In this document: piece after piece, positions 25,430 through 33,459 of the stretch | Numbering within the stretch: position 1 is the stretch's first letter | How the letters are laid out: each line of letters opens with the position of its first letter | From: Streptomyces caatingaensis | GTDB lineage: Bacteria; Actinomycetota; Actinomycetes; Streptomycetales; Streptomycetaceae | DNA length: 64,000 nt | Direction of reading: 5' to 3' | NCBI RefSeq assembly: GCF_001187435.1 | Contig: NZ_LFXA01000002.1 | Location: forward strand, 124,001-188,000 | The notes under the pieces: model-generated | The model's input: only the letters and a program-made list of their open reading frames with translations | The model's database searches: none | Told to the model about the DNA's origin: nothing | Program-made: the position numbers and the translations under genes

Positions 25430-26155
25430 TCAGCGGCGGGCCGCCGTCCACCCCCGCTCGGCCGCCGTCCACCCCAGCTGGAGCCGGGTGGAGACCCCCG
25501 CCAGCTCCATCAGCCGCTTCACCCGGCGCTGCACCGTCCGCAGCCCCAGGCCGAGTTGCTTGGCGACGCTCGCGTCGGTGAGTCCGGACAGCAGCAGCGA
25601 CAGCACCGCCAGGTCCGTCGCGTCGGGCCCGGCGGCGGGCGGCAGCGCGGAGACCGCGCACCCCCCGCCCGGCCACAGGGGGCGGGCCTCGCGCCACATC
25701 GTCTCGAACAACACCACGAGGGAATCGAGCAGTTCGCCGCGGCCCGTCGCGAGCGCGACCGGCTCGGCGTCGGGTGCGGCGAGGACGAGGAGGCCGTCCC
25801 GGCGGTCGGCGAGGAAGAGCTCGGCCGGAACCCGCTCGGCGATCCGCACGAGGTGCGTCCCGGCGCGGCCGGCGGGCGCCGGACGCGTCCGGCGGTCAAC
25901 AACGGTCCGGTGGCGTACCCCGGGGGTGGCGCCGGTGTCAACCCAGGGACGGTTTCGCACCAGCGCGCACACTTCTTCGACCGCCCCTACCCGGAGCAGG
26001 GTCAGCCGGTGCGCCACGGCCCGTGCGCCGGTGACGACCTCCACCGCCGCGGGGGTGGCCGACGGCCCCTCCCCGGGCCACTCGGGCCCGCGCTGTCCTG
26101 CGCGTCTTTCCCGTTCCGCGTTTCCGACGACCGCCGGGCCTATGGCACCGGGCAT
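25430..26155 (-). CDS. LuxR-type HTH regulator lacking the usual N-terminal domain
   Basis: 241 aa. The C-terminal 65 residues are a LuxR/GerE HTH ('TDLAVLSLLLSGLTDASVAK', 'LGLGLRTVQRRVKRLMEL'). The middle resembles the substrate-like domain of the Streptomyces TrmB-LuxR family ('HLVRIAERVPAELFLADRRD'). The TrmB winged helix of ~70 residues normally at the N-terminus is missing. The ATG at 26155 follows GGGGAGGGG, so it may be a genuine short form or a truncated gene with a newly used start. Targets unknown. Confidence 0.75.
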   Translation of the reverse strand: MPGAIGPAVVGNAERERRAGQRGPEWPGEGPSATPAAVEVVTGARAVAHRLTLLRVGAVEEVCALVRNRPWVDTGATPGVRHRTVVDRRTRPAPAGRAGTHLVRIAERVPAELFLADRRDGLLVLAAPDAEPVALATGRGELLDSLVVLFETMWREARPLWPGGGCAVSALPPAAGPDATDLAVLSLLLSGLTDASVAKQLGLGLRTVQRRVKRLMELAGVSTRLQLGWTAAERGWTAARR

Positions 26156-26257
26156 ATGACACCCCTCCCCACAATGGTGTTGCGCATGCCGCCATCATCC
26201 CGCGCGGGGGGCCTCGTGCACTCTTCCCGTATGCCCCGCAGTGTGGACAATAAGGGC

Positions 26258-28927
26258 ATGAGTCAGCTGGGGGATCAGGGACAAGAGGACGCCTGGTGGG
26301 CGGAGTTGTACGGGCTGCCCGTCGAGGGCTCCGACTCCGCCGCCGGTGAGGACAGCCTCGACGACCGGTTCGCTTCGGCAGCGGCCGTGGTGGGCGGGGA
26401 CCCGCCGCCTCCCGCCCCCTCGCCGCCCACGGGGCTGCCCGCGCGCGCCAGTTGGTCGGTCTCCCTGGGCGGCGCGCTCCCCGATCCCTCCCGTCTCCCC
26501 CCGCTCCCCGACCTGGCCGGCCCGCTCGAACCACCCCCGCCGCCGCCCGGCCCCTCGTCCCGGCCCGCCGCCGGCAGCCAGCCCCCCTGGGAACTGGGAA
26601 CACCCCCCGCGGGCCCGCGCCGCCCGCCCCACCTGCCTCCTTCCGACCCGTCCGGATTCCCGCCCGGCGCCGCTGAGGTCTCGGAGGACCCGAAGGTCTC
26701 GGAGGGCGCGGAGGTCGCGGAGGTCGCGGAGGGCTCCGAGATCTCGGAGGGCCCGGGGGCCGGGGAGGTTGGGGAGGACTGGGAGGTCCGGGAGGTCAGG
26801 GAGGTCTCCGATGTTCCCGACGTTCCCGGGGCCGGTGAAATCCCGGGTGCCCCGGTCATCCCCGGGCGGACGAGCGTTCCCCCCTCTCCTCACGCTCCCC
26901 ATGTCCCCGACGCCTCCGACCCGTTCGACACCCCCGGAGCCCCCGGAGCCCCCGGAGCCCCCGGAGCCCCCGGAGCCCCCACCGCACCGCGAGCCGGCCG
27001 GCGCACGGGCGCCCCGCGCTCCGGTCCCACGCCCGAAGAAGCCGGCGCACCACCGAAGCCCCTTGGCGCACGGGGAGTTGCGGGCGCCTCGCGGCCGTCG
27101 GAGTCACCGGCCCCCTCGGCGTCGTCCCGGCGCGCGCGAGACCCCCGCCGGGGCCCGGGGGCGCCGGGAGACCCGTCTCACCCAGGAACGTGGGACACGG
27201 CCCGTGCACCGGAGACGTCCGCCGCCGGGCCGCAGTCGCCGCAGTCGCCGCGGCGCCCCGCAGACCCCCGCCGGGAACCGGGGGCGCCGGAAGGGTCCGG
27301 GATCCCCGGGGTGTGGGACGGCCCCCGGGCGCCGGAGCCGTCCACCGGCCGGGAAGGGGCCCGGCGCACGGGGCAACCCCCTTCGGGGCGGGGCGAACCG
27401 GGAACCGGCCGGTCATCCGGACCGCCGCGGGCCACCCGGGCGCCCGAGACACCGGACGCGCCCCGGTCCTCCCGGCGCGCGGGCCGGCCTCCTCGCGCGC
27501 CGGAGGGGGCCCGGAGTCCCGGGGCCTGGGAGGGGGTTCGGGCGGAGGAGACGTCCGCCGGGCCGGGGGTGCCCGGTCCGCGCGGGGACGGAGACGGGGG
27601 CGGCTCGGGGAGGGCTTCCCGGAGGGGCGGGGGCGCCGGGCGGGCGCCTGCCGGACCGGGGTCCTTCCGGGACGAGGACGGGGCCCCGGAGGTGGACGGC
27701 GTCCCGACGGTCCTGGACGCGTCCGGGGCCCTTGAGGTCTTCGGAACGCCCGGGATCCCGGGGGATCCCGGGGCACCCGCGCTACCCGGGGTGCCCGGGA
27801 GCACGGGGGCGGTCGACGCCTCCGGGACGGCGGACGTCTCCGCCGCGGCGGTCGAGGCGTCCGAGTCGGCCGCGTCGCTGGAGGCGGCGGTGGTCACCCA
27901 CGTGCCCCGGCCCCGGCGCCGCGACGGCGACCGCTTCCCGGCCGTCGACAGGGCGGCCGACCGGGCCCCCGAGTTCGTCGGCCAGGGCCCGCCCACCTAC
28001 GAGGCGGAGCCGACCGCCTGGCCGGAGGCCGACCCGGGCGCGCTGGACGACCTCGTCCCGGACACCGTCCTGGACGGGGCGCGGTACGGGGCGATGACGC
28101 TGCGGGCCGTGTCCCTGCGCGGGGACTCCGCCCGCTACCGCGGCGAGCCCCGGCGGGACGCGCTGCTCACCGCCCGGTTCGGCGCGGGGGACGACGCGGT
28201 GGTGCTGGTCGCCGTGGCCAGCGGGGCGCGCGCCGCGGAGGGCGCGCACCGCGCGGCGCGCGACATCTGCTCCTGGCTGGGCGGCGCGGTCGGCCGCAGC
28301 CACGCCCGGCTGGGGGAGGACATCCGGGCCGGGCGGCGCGGCGAACTGCGCACGGGGCTGCACCGGCTGACCGACCGCTCCTACGGCCGGCTGCGGGCCC
28401 GCGCCGCCGAACTCGGGCTGCGGCCCGCCGAGTACACCGCGGCCCTGCGCTGTCTGCTGCTGCCGGCCGACGCCCGCTGCCGCACCCGGGTCTTCTTCGG
28501 CGTGGGCGGCGGCGGCCTCTTCCGGCTGCGCGAGGGCGCCTGGCAGGACCTCGACCCCGAGCCCCGCGCGGACGGCGCCCCCGGCGGCCTGCCGGCGGCC
28601 GGCACGGCCGCCCTGTGCGAGGACCGGATCACCGTGGACCTCGGCATCCCGACGCCCGGCACCACCCCGGCCATCGACCCCGAAGAGGTGCCGAGCGAAC
28701 CGTTCCGCTTCCGCGCCTCGGTGGCCCGGCCCGGCGACGCCCTGCTGCTGTGCAGCGCCGGCCTGGCCGAACCGCTGCGCGGCGAGCCCGCGTTGGCGGA
28801 CGCGCTGGCCGAGCGGTGGGGCACGCGGACGCAGCCGCCGGGCCTGGCCGAATTCCTGGCGGACGGACAGCTGCGCGTCAAGGGGTACGCCGACGACCGC
28901 ACGGCCTGTGCGATCTGGGAGTCCTAG
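26258..28927 (+). CDS. PP2C-like pseudophosphatase with long disordered linker
   Basis: 889 aa from an ATG at 26258. Residues ~50-600 are Pro/Gly/Ala/Glu/Arg-rich, low in hydrophobics and full of short repeats, including five exact 9-bp copies (26933-26977) giving Gly-Ala-Pro. The C-terminal ~290 residues are PP2C-like ('YGAMTLRAVSLRGDSARYRGE', 'VVLVAVASGARAAEG', 'ALLLCSAGLAEPL', 'KGYADDRTACAIWE'). The metal-binding aspartates expected in 'ADGMGG' and 'CSDGL' are Ser and Ala, so phosphatase activity is unlikely. The neighbouring HATPase and DUF2637 genes suggest a signalling or morphogenesis role, but this is inference. Confidence 0.8.
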   Translation: MSQLGDQGQEDAWWAELYGLPVEGSDSAAGEDSLDDRFASAAAVVGGDPPPPAPSPPTGLPARASWSVSLGGALPDPSRLPPLPDLAGPLEPPPPPPGPSSRPAAGSQPPWELGTPPAGPRRPPHLPPSDPSGFPPGAAEVSEDPKVSEGAEVAEVAEGSEISEGPGAGEVGEDWEVREVREVSDVPDVPGAGEIPGAPVIPGRTSVPPSPHAPHVPDASDPFDTPGAPGAPGAPGAPGAPTAPRAGRRTGAPRSGPTPEEAGAPPKPLGARGVAGASRPSESPAPSASSRRARDPRRGPGAPGDPSHPGTWDTARAPETSAAGPQSPQSPRRPADPRREPGAPEGSGIPGVWDGPRAPEPSTGREGARRTGQPPSGRGEPGTGRSSGPPRATRAPETPDAPRSSRRAGRPPRAPEGARSPGAWEGVRAEETSAGPGVPGPRGDGDGGGSGRASRRGGGAGRAPAGPGSFRDEDGAPEVDGVPTVLDASGALEVFGTPGIPGDPGAPALPGVPGSTGAVDASGTADVSAAAVEASESAASLEAAVVTHVPRPRRRDGDRFPAVDRAADRAPEFVGQGPPTYEAEPTAWPEADPGALDDLVPDTVLDGARYGAMTLRAVSLRGDSARYRGEPRRDALLTARFGAGDDAVVLVAVASGARAAEGAHRAARDICSWLGGAVGRSHARLGEDIRAGRRGELRTGLHRLTDRSYGRLRARAAELGLRPAEYTAALRCLLLPADARCRTRVFFGVGGGGLFRLREGAWQDLDPEPRADGAPGGLPAAGTAALCEDRITVDLGIPTPGTTPAIDPEEVPSEPFRFRASVARPGDALLLCSAGLAEPLRGEPALADALAERWGTRTQPPGLAEFLADGQLRVKGYADDRTACAIWES
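26933..26977. repeat. Five tandem 9-bp copies (cccggagcc) inside the pseudophosphatase linker
   Basis: Exact copies at 26933, 26942, 26951, 26960 and 26969 encode a Gly-Ala-Pro run in frame. Length change by slippage would keep the reading frame. Confidence 0.9.
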
Positions 28928-29168
28928 TACGGGGCGGCGCGCGGCGCGACCGGGCCGGGAAGCCCTTCCCGGCCTTCCCGGCCTTCCCGGCGGTCCTTTC
29001 CGCCCGCTCCGGCGCGGCAATTCACCACCGGCGCACAACGGCCCGCATTTCCGCCGGGACAGGCAACGTTGACGCGTCAACAGGAGTCGTCCCCGTGGGC
29101 GCGGGGCATGCATTTGCCGTGAGCCTGTTCGATGCCGGGGCGCCGGGGAGGGGTCGGGGCGGACGGAA

Positions 29169-29708
29169 ATGAAAAGGCGGACTGCACGCTGGGTGGGCGC
29201 GGGGAACCGCGAAGGTCGGGAAGGGTCCGCGGACGGCACGGCTTCGGAAGAGGTGGGGAATGGGAGGCGGGAGCCGTGCTGGGAAAGACGGCTCCGGCGC
29301 GGTGACCTGGCCGCCGTCGCGGAGACGCGGGCCGGACTGCGCCGGTTCCTGGAGCACTGGGGGGCGCCCGGGCGGGCCGAGACCGCCGAGCTCCTGGCGA
29401 GCGAGCTGGTCACCAACGCCCTGCTGCACACGGACGGCGGCGCGGTGGTGACCGCCGTCCTGACGGGCGGCCCGGCGGCCCCGGCCAAGGGGCGGCTGCG
29501 GGTGGAGGTGCGGGACCTCCTCTCCCGGCGCCCGGTGCTGCGCGCGTCCCCGGAGCCGGGCGCCGGCGGCGCGGCCGCCGACGCGTCCGGGACGGCGACC
29601 TCCGGCCGCGGCCTGCTGCTCGTCGACTCCCTCGCGGACTGCTGGGGGGTACGGGCCCACGGGGTGGGAAAGGCCGTGTGGTTCGAGCTGGACGCCGAGG
29701 ACCGCTGA
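29169..29708 (+). CDS. ATP-binding protein (HATPase_c, anti-sigma kinase-like)
   Basis: 179 aa. The ATP-binding core has the N box 'ELVTNALLHT' and the G box 'GRGLLLVDSLADCWGV'. Single-domain HATPases of this RsbW/SpoIIAB type are abundant in Streptomyces and bind sigma factors or anti-anti-sigma proteins. The first ~35 residues are not conserved in type, so an internal start is possible. It lies 241 bp after the pseudophosphatase; the gap has three CTTCCCGGC copies near 28961-28990. Confidence 0.88.
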   Translation: MKRRTARWVGAGNREGREGSADGTASEEVGNGRREPCWERRLRRGDLAAVAETRAGLRRFLEHWGAPGRAETAELLASELVTNALLHTDGGAVVTAVLTGGPAAPAKGRLRVEVRDLLSRRPVLRASPEPGAGGAAADASGTATSGRGLLLVDSLADCWGVRAHGVGKAVWFELDAEDR

Positions 29709-29812
29709 CGGCGCGCGTCACACGGAGGAGCGCCCGCGGCCGGGGCGCACGCCGACCGCTCCGCTCCGCACCACGGCGGCCGGGAGCACCGCGGCGGCCC
29801 GGAGGGAGCGGT

Positions 29813-30892
29813 TCAGCCGATCTGTTTGGCGATGCGCGCCAGCCTCTCCTCCAGCGAGTCGAGCCGCTGGATGGGCTGGGTGTCGTCCTCGGCGGTCAGG
29901 TCGATGGGCTCGCCGGGCCGGCCGGGCTGGGCGGGCTGGGCGGACCGCTTCACGGCCTGATAGGGACGATGATGCAGGGGGAGTTGCTCCGGCTCGGTTA
30001 TGGAAGGTTCCGACCCGGCCTGCGACCCGATCTGGGCCGGCTGCGGCGCGGACGCCACCGCGGTCACCTCCACCTGCCGTCCGCCCCGCGGCCGCCCCCA
30101 GAGGACGCGGTGCTGGCGGTTGTACGCCTTGAGCCGGGCGCGCTCCAGCTTGCCCGCCTCCCGGCGGCGCAGCCGGTGCTGCTGCCGCTGCCGCTTGTCC
30201 TCGCGGACCTCGTCGACCGCCTCGTCCAGCGTGCGCACGCCCTCCAGGAGCATCAGCGACCAGGCGCCGAACGTCTCGCGCGGGGCCCGCAGCCACCGGA
30301 CTATGCGGATCTGCGGCAACGGACGGGGCACCAGGCCCTGTTCGCGCAGCGCGGCCCGGCGGGTCTGCTTGAGCGCGCGGTCGAAGAGGACCGCCGCCGA
30401 CAGCGACATGCCGGCGAAGAACTGCGGGGCGCCCGCGTGGTCCATCCCGCGGGGCGCGTGCACCCAGTTGAACCAGGCCGCCGCGCCCGCGAAGGTCCAC
30501 ACCAGCATCCGGGAGCCGAGGGCCGCGTCGCCGTGGCTGGCCTCGCGCACGGCGAGCACCGAGCAGAACATGGCAGCGCCGTCCAGCCCGAAGGGGACCA
30601 GGTACTCCCAGCCGCCCCACAGGCCCAGGTTCTGCCGTCCGAAGCCGACCAGGCCGTGGAAGGAGAGCGCGGCGGCGACCGCCGCGCAGCAGAAGAGGAG
30701 CACGTAGGAGGCGCTGCCGTAGAGGGCCTCCTTGCGCCGTTTGCGTTCCTCCGTGCGTTCCCAGGAATCGGTGGCCGCCAGGTCGTCCGGGCCGTTCTTG
30801 CCCCGGCCGTACACCGTCACCGCCACCACGGCTCCGGCGAGCGCCACGGCACTGGGCAAAACCCAATTCAGCGGTATGTCGGTCACTCTCAT
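29813..30892 (-). CDS. DUF2637 membrane protein (Spd-like)
   Basis: 359 aa from the ATG at 30892 (MRVTDIPLNW). About five hydrophobic segments occupy the first ~170 residues (e.g. 'GSASYVLLFCCAAVAAALSF', 'FGLDGAAMFCSVLAV'), and the rest is a charged, Gln/Arg-rich cytosolic tail with coiled-coil-like stretches. DUF2637 is the domain of Spd-type proteins linked to plasmid spread and of chromosomal homologues in Streptomyces. There is no plasmid context here, so this is probably a chromosomal member of unknown function. The open frame extends upstream to 31237 but lacks domain character. Confidence 0.82.
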   Translation of the reverse strand: MRVTDIPLNWVLPSAVALAGAVVAVTVYGRGKNGPDDLAATDSWERTEERKRRKEALYGSASYVLLFCCAAVAAALSFHGLVGFGRQNLGLWGGWEYLVPFGLDGAAMFCSVLAVREASHGDAALGSRMLVWTFAGAAAWFNWVHAPRGMDHAGAPQFFAGMSLSAAVLFDRALKQTRRAALREQGLVPRPLPQIRIVRWLRAPRETFGAWSLMLLEGVRTLDEAVDEVREDKRQRQQHRLRRREAGKLERARLKAYNRQHRVLWGRPRGGRQVEVTAVASAPQPAQIGSQAGSEPSITEPEQLPLHHRPYQAVKRSAQPAQPGRPGEPIDLTAEDDTQPIQRLDSLEERLARIAKQIG

Positions 30893-31354
30893 CTTCTTGC
30901 GTCCCTTGCATCGCGGTACGGCCTTTCGCGCGCCATCCTCGCGGAATCGGCCGGGGAGCCAAGGGGTTTCGCGGCAACTCCCCGCCAATGGACGGCAAGG
31001 GCATACGGATAGGTGTGTATCCGGTCGAACGCCATTCAGCGGCAAGGGAATTGTGTTCTCATCAATCCACTCGTCCGGGTGGATTCGAGGCGATCGCCTT
31101 GCGGTCATCCGTTGGGGGCGCTCCTCGTCCCGGCGTGGGGAGGGGGCGGGTGCGCGCCCGGTCCGGCGCGGCTCCCGGCCTCCCGGGCCGTCCTCCCGCC
31201 GTGATCCAGCCCTCACCGGTGAGGGGGCGGCGGACATTCACGACCACCGCGGAGCAAAGAGGAGCAGGGAAGGCTTACCTTACCCATACTGGCCAGGGGT
31301 TTGAACTGCCGGATATGCCGCCTATGGTTCGAAGGAACACTCAGGAGGACCCCC
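30893..31354. promoter_or_regulatory. Divergent region between the DUF2637 and GntR genes
   Basis: 462 bp with no gene I can support. It contains an imperfect iron-box-like 19-mer at 31263-31281 and a strong ribosome-binding site (CAGGAGG) just before the GntR start. The 31000-31080 stretch is comparatively AT-rich and may hold the minus-strand promoter. Confidence 0.5.
31263..31281. promoter_or_regulatory. Possible DmdR/IdeR iron box
   Basis: The 19-mer GCAGGGAAGGCTTACCTTA matches the actinobacterial iron-box consensus at 16 of 19 positions; the right half is perfect and the left half has three mismatches. It is 74 bp upstream of the GntR start. Iron control of that gene is a hypothesis. 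Confidence 0.35.
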
Positions 31355-32143
31355 ATGGAGCAGGGCAGAGCCCACGCGGCCGTGCCGCGTCAGCGGACGG
31401 ACGGAACCGGCGGCGCCGCCGTCCGCGCCGCACCGCTCGCCGGGAGCGCCACGGCCGCCGCCCGCGGCGAGCACGTCCACGGCTGCGCCGAGGTCCCGGA
31501 CGCGGCGCGCGCCCGGCGGGCGCCCACCCGCTACTCGGTCCGCGGGCAGGTGCTCGACGCCCTGCGCAAGGCGCTGCTGGACGGTGAGCTGATACCCGGC
31601 AAGGTCTACTCCGGGCCGGTGCTGGCCGAGCGGTTCGGCGTCTCGGCCACGCCCGTGCGCGAGGCGATGCAGCAGCTCGTGCTGGAGGGGGCGGTGGAGG
31701 CCGTGCCCAACCGGGGCTTCCGGGTCACCAGCCGTTCCGCCCGCGACCTCGCCGAACTGGCCGAGGTGCGGGCCCTGCTGGAGGTGCCCGTCGTCCTCCG
31801 GCTGGCCCGGACGGTGCCCGCGGCCCGCTGGCGGGACCTCCTGCCCTCCGCCGAGGCCGCCGCCGAGGTGGCCCGGCGAGGCGACCGCGCCGCCTACGCC
31901 GAGGCCGACCGGGCCTTCCACCGGGCCCTGTTGGGCCTCGGCGGCAACCGGCGGCTCGTCGCGGTCGCCGACGAGCTGCACCGGCGGGCGCAGTGGCCGG
32001 CGCCGGGCGGTCCGTCCTCGCCGACGGCCGCCCTCGTGGCCGACGCGGCCGAGCACGTCGCCCTGCTGGAGGCGCTGGCGGCGCGCGACCTCCGGGGCGC
32101 GGAGGCGATCCTCCGCACCCACTTCGCGGCCCCGGTCCGCTGA
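31355..32143 (+). CDS. GntR family transcriptional regulator (FCD type)
   Basis: 262 aa from an ATG at 31355 with CAGGAGG 8 bp upstream. The first ~60 residues are Ala/Arg-rich and probably unstructured. The winged helix follows ('VRGQVLDALRKALLDGELIPG', 'LAERFGVSATPVREAMQQL'), then an all-helical FadR C-terminal domain ('RALLEVPVVLRLAR', 'DRAFHRALLGLGGN', 'EHVALLEALAARD'). FCD regulators respond to carboxylate metabolites; no enzyme gene adjoins it to show which. Confidence 0.9.
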   Translation: MEQGRAHAAVPRQRTDGTGGAAVRAAPLAGSATAAARGEHVHGCAEVPDAARARRAPTRYSVRGQVLDALRKALLDGELIPGKVYSGPVLAERFGVSATPVREAMQQLVLEGAVEAVPNRGFRVTSRSARDLAELAEVRALLEVPVVLRLARTVPAARWRDLLPSAEAAAEVARRGDRAAYAEADRAFHRALLGLGGNRRLVAVADELHRRAQWPAPGGPSSPTAALVADAAEHVALLEALAARDLRGAEAILRTHFAAPVR

Positions 32144-32266
32144 CGGCTCTTCCGCCCCGGCACCGCCCTTTCCCCGTTGCCCCGGGGCGGCGCCCCTGCG
32201 CCCGGCGGGTTCCGCCCCGCCACCCGTGCGGTGCCGCACGCCCTCGCCACCGGCGCGCAGCCGGGG

Positions 32267-33118
32267 TCACGCGCCGGACGTGTCGGGCGGGCTCGCCGCC
32301 GCGGGGGACGAGGACGTGCGCGCCGGGGTCAGGCGGTCGGCGAGCCAGGCGGGGACTCCGCCGAGGAGGCGGACGAGGCGGGCGGCCTCGGCGCGCAGGC
32401 GGGTGGCCTCGTCGGGGTCGGGGAGGACGGCGGCCAGGGAGGCCAGCGCGGGGGCGATGCCGACGAGGTAGCCGAGTTCCTCGCGGATGCGGAGGGACTC
32501 GGCGTAGCCGTGGCGCGCGTCGGCGAGCCGGCCCTGGTGCTCGGCCATCGCGGCCATGTGCCGCCAGGTGAAGGAGAGCAGCAGGCCGTGGCCGTGGGCG
32601 GCGGCGCCCGCGTGGGCGCGCTGGAACGCGGCCGTGGCGTCCGACGGGTTGTCGGAGAGGTGCTGGGCGATCAGGCCGCGCCGGAAGTCCAGCAGGGGGC
32701 GTCCGGGTGAACGGGGAGCGAGCAGCGCCGCCGCGCGCCCCAGGGCGGACCGCGCTTCGTCCGCCCGGTCGCGTACCCCCAAAAGGGTGGCCGCGTAGGC
32801 GAGATGACCCCGTTCGCAGGCCGCGGCGCCGCGCTCCTCGTCGTCCGTGGCCAGCGCCTCCGCCGTGCGCAGCGCGTCCTCGGCGGCCCCCCAGCCCTCG
32901 CCCGTGAACACGCACCGCTCCACCAGGACGGCCGTCCGCCAGCGCGCCGCGCCCGGATCGTCCGCCGCCCGTGGGGCGATGAGCGCCGCCGCGTCCTCCC
33001 AGCAGGCGCGTGAGCGCAGGCGCCACACCGCGCGCTCCAGCGGCCCGTCCTGGGGACCGGGGCCCTTCGGCCCCCATGGCTCCGTCAACCCCGATGTCCG
33101 CATGGCGGTGTCCGCCAC
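32267..33118 (-). CDS. TPR-like repeat protein of unknown function
   Basis: 283 aa from a GTG at 33118 with GGGGAGG 5 bp before it; an ATG five codons later and an earlier start at 33166 are alternatives. At least three helical-hairpin repeats are visible ('HLAYAATLLGVRDRADEARS', 'GLIAQHLSDNPSDATAAFQ', 'AAMAEHQGRLADARHGYAES'). No catalytic domain is seen. It is divergent from the ribosome-protection GTPase and shares a 295-bp control region with it; a link in function is possible but unproven. Confidence 0.75.
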   Translation of the reverse strand: MADTAMRTSGLTEPWGPKGPGPQDGPLERAVWRLRSRACWEDAAALIAPRAADDPGAARWRTAVLVERCVFTGEGWGAAEDALRTAEALATDDEERGAAACERGHLAYAATLLGVRDRADEARSALGRAAALLAPRSPGRPLLDFRRGLIAQHLSDNPSDATAAFQRAHAGAAAHGHGLLLSFTWRHMAAMAEHQGRLADARHGYAESLRIREELGYLVGIAPALASLAAVLPDPDEATRLRAEAARLVRLLGGVPAWLADRLTPARTSSSPAAASPPDTSGA

Positions 33119-33206
33119 AGTGCCCTCCCCAAGCGCGCCGTCGAGCAGGAAGCAGGAAGCCTGCACCGATCAGAGCACGAAGACCCCGGCCCGGCCAAGG
33201 GGCCGG

Positions 33207-33222
33207 TGTGAAGCAATTCACA
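33207..33222. promoter_or_regulatory. Palindrome TGTGAA-gcaa-TTCACA in divergent region
   Basis: Perfect 6-bp arms with a 4-bp centre, midway between the start of the TPR-like gene and the GTPase leader. Candidate operator for one or both genes. A second palindrome, CGTTCGAACG, follows at 33240-33249. Confidence 0.45.
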
Positions 33223-33345
33223 AGAGGAGGCGGGGAGTTCGTTCGAACGAGGCGTTCGCACGCCGCTCGAAAACGGCTCGCGCCACCCCGCCCGCCCCTG
33301 GCAGCATGACCGCGCACCAGTCGTCCACGGAGGAGAGAACCCGCA

Positions 33346-33459
33346 GATGCGCCAGGCCCTCGAAAACCCCCAGCGTCCCTGCCTGACGAACGTTTTCGAG
33401 GACCCCTCCGCCCATGCGCATCCTGAACATCGGAATTCTGGCCCATGTCGACGCCGGTA
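33346..33459 (+). CDS. Leader ORF of the ribosome-protection GTPase
   Basis: 37 codons starting MRQALENPQRPCLTNVFEDP, preceded by GGAGGAG 11-13 bp upstream. It runs over both arms of a perfect 10-bp inverted repeat and ends inside the GTPase coding sequence in another frame. A translated short ORF spanning a hairpin just ahead of a translation-linked resistance-type gene is the classic arrangement for attenuation. Whether it is translated is not shown by the sequence. Confidence 0.5.
33358..33401 (+). promoter_or_regulatory. Inverted repeat in the GTPase leader (candidate attenuator)
   Basis: CCTCGAAAAC (33358-33367) and GTTTTCGAGG (33392-33401) pair perfectly with a 24-nt loop, 12 bp before the start codon at 33414. 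A third arm copy, CTCGAAAAC, lies upstream at 33266-33274 and could compete for the same partner. Confidence 0.6.

Noticed and set aside
26933..26977. Short direct repeats as a possible CRISPR array
   Set aside because: The 9-bp units abut without spacers and lie in frame in a protein linker. No array of 24-40-bp repeats with unique spacers was seen anywhere in the window.
29813..31237. DUF2637 start at 31237
   Set aside because: The first 115 codons are Arg/Pro-rich without domain character, and the ATG at 30892 begins directly before the first membrane segment.
33306..33386. Alternative 26-codon leader (MTAHQSSTEERTRR...) before the ribosome-protection GTPase
   Set aside because: No ribosome-binding site ahead of its ATG; the ORF at 33346 has GGAGGAG and spans the hairpin.
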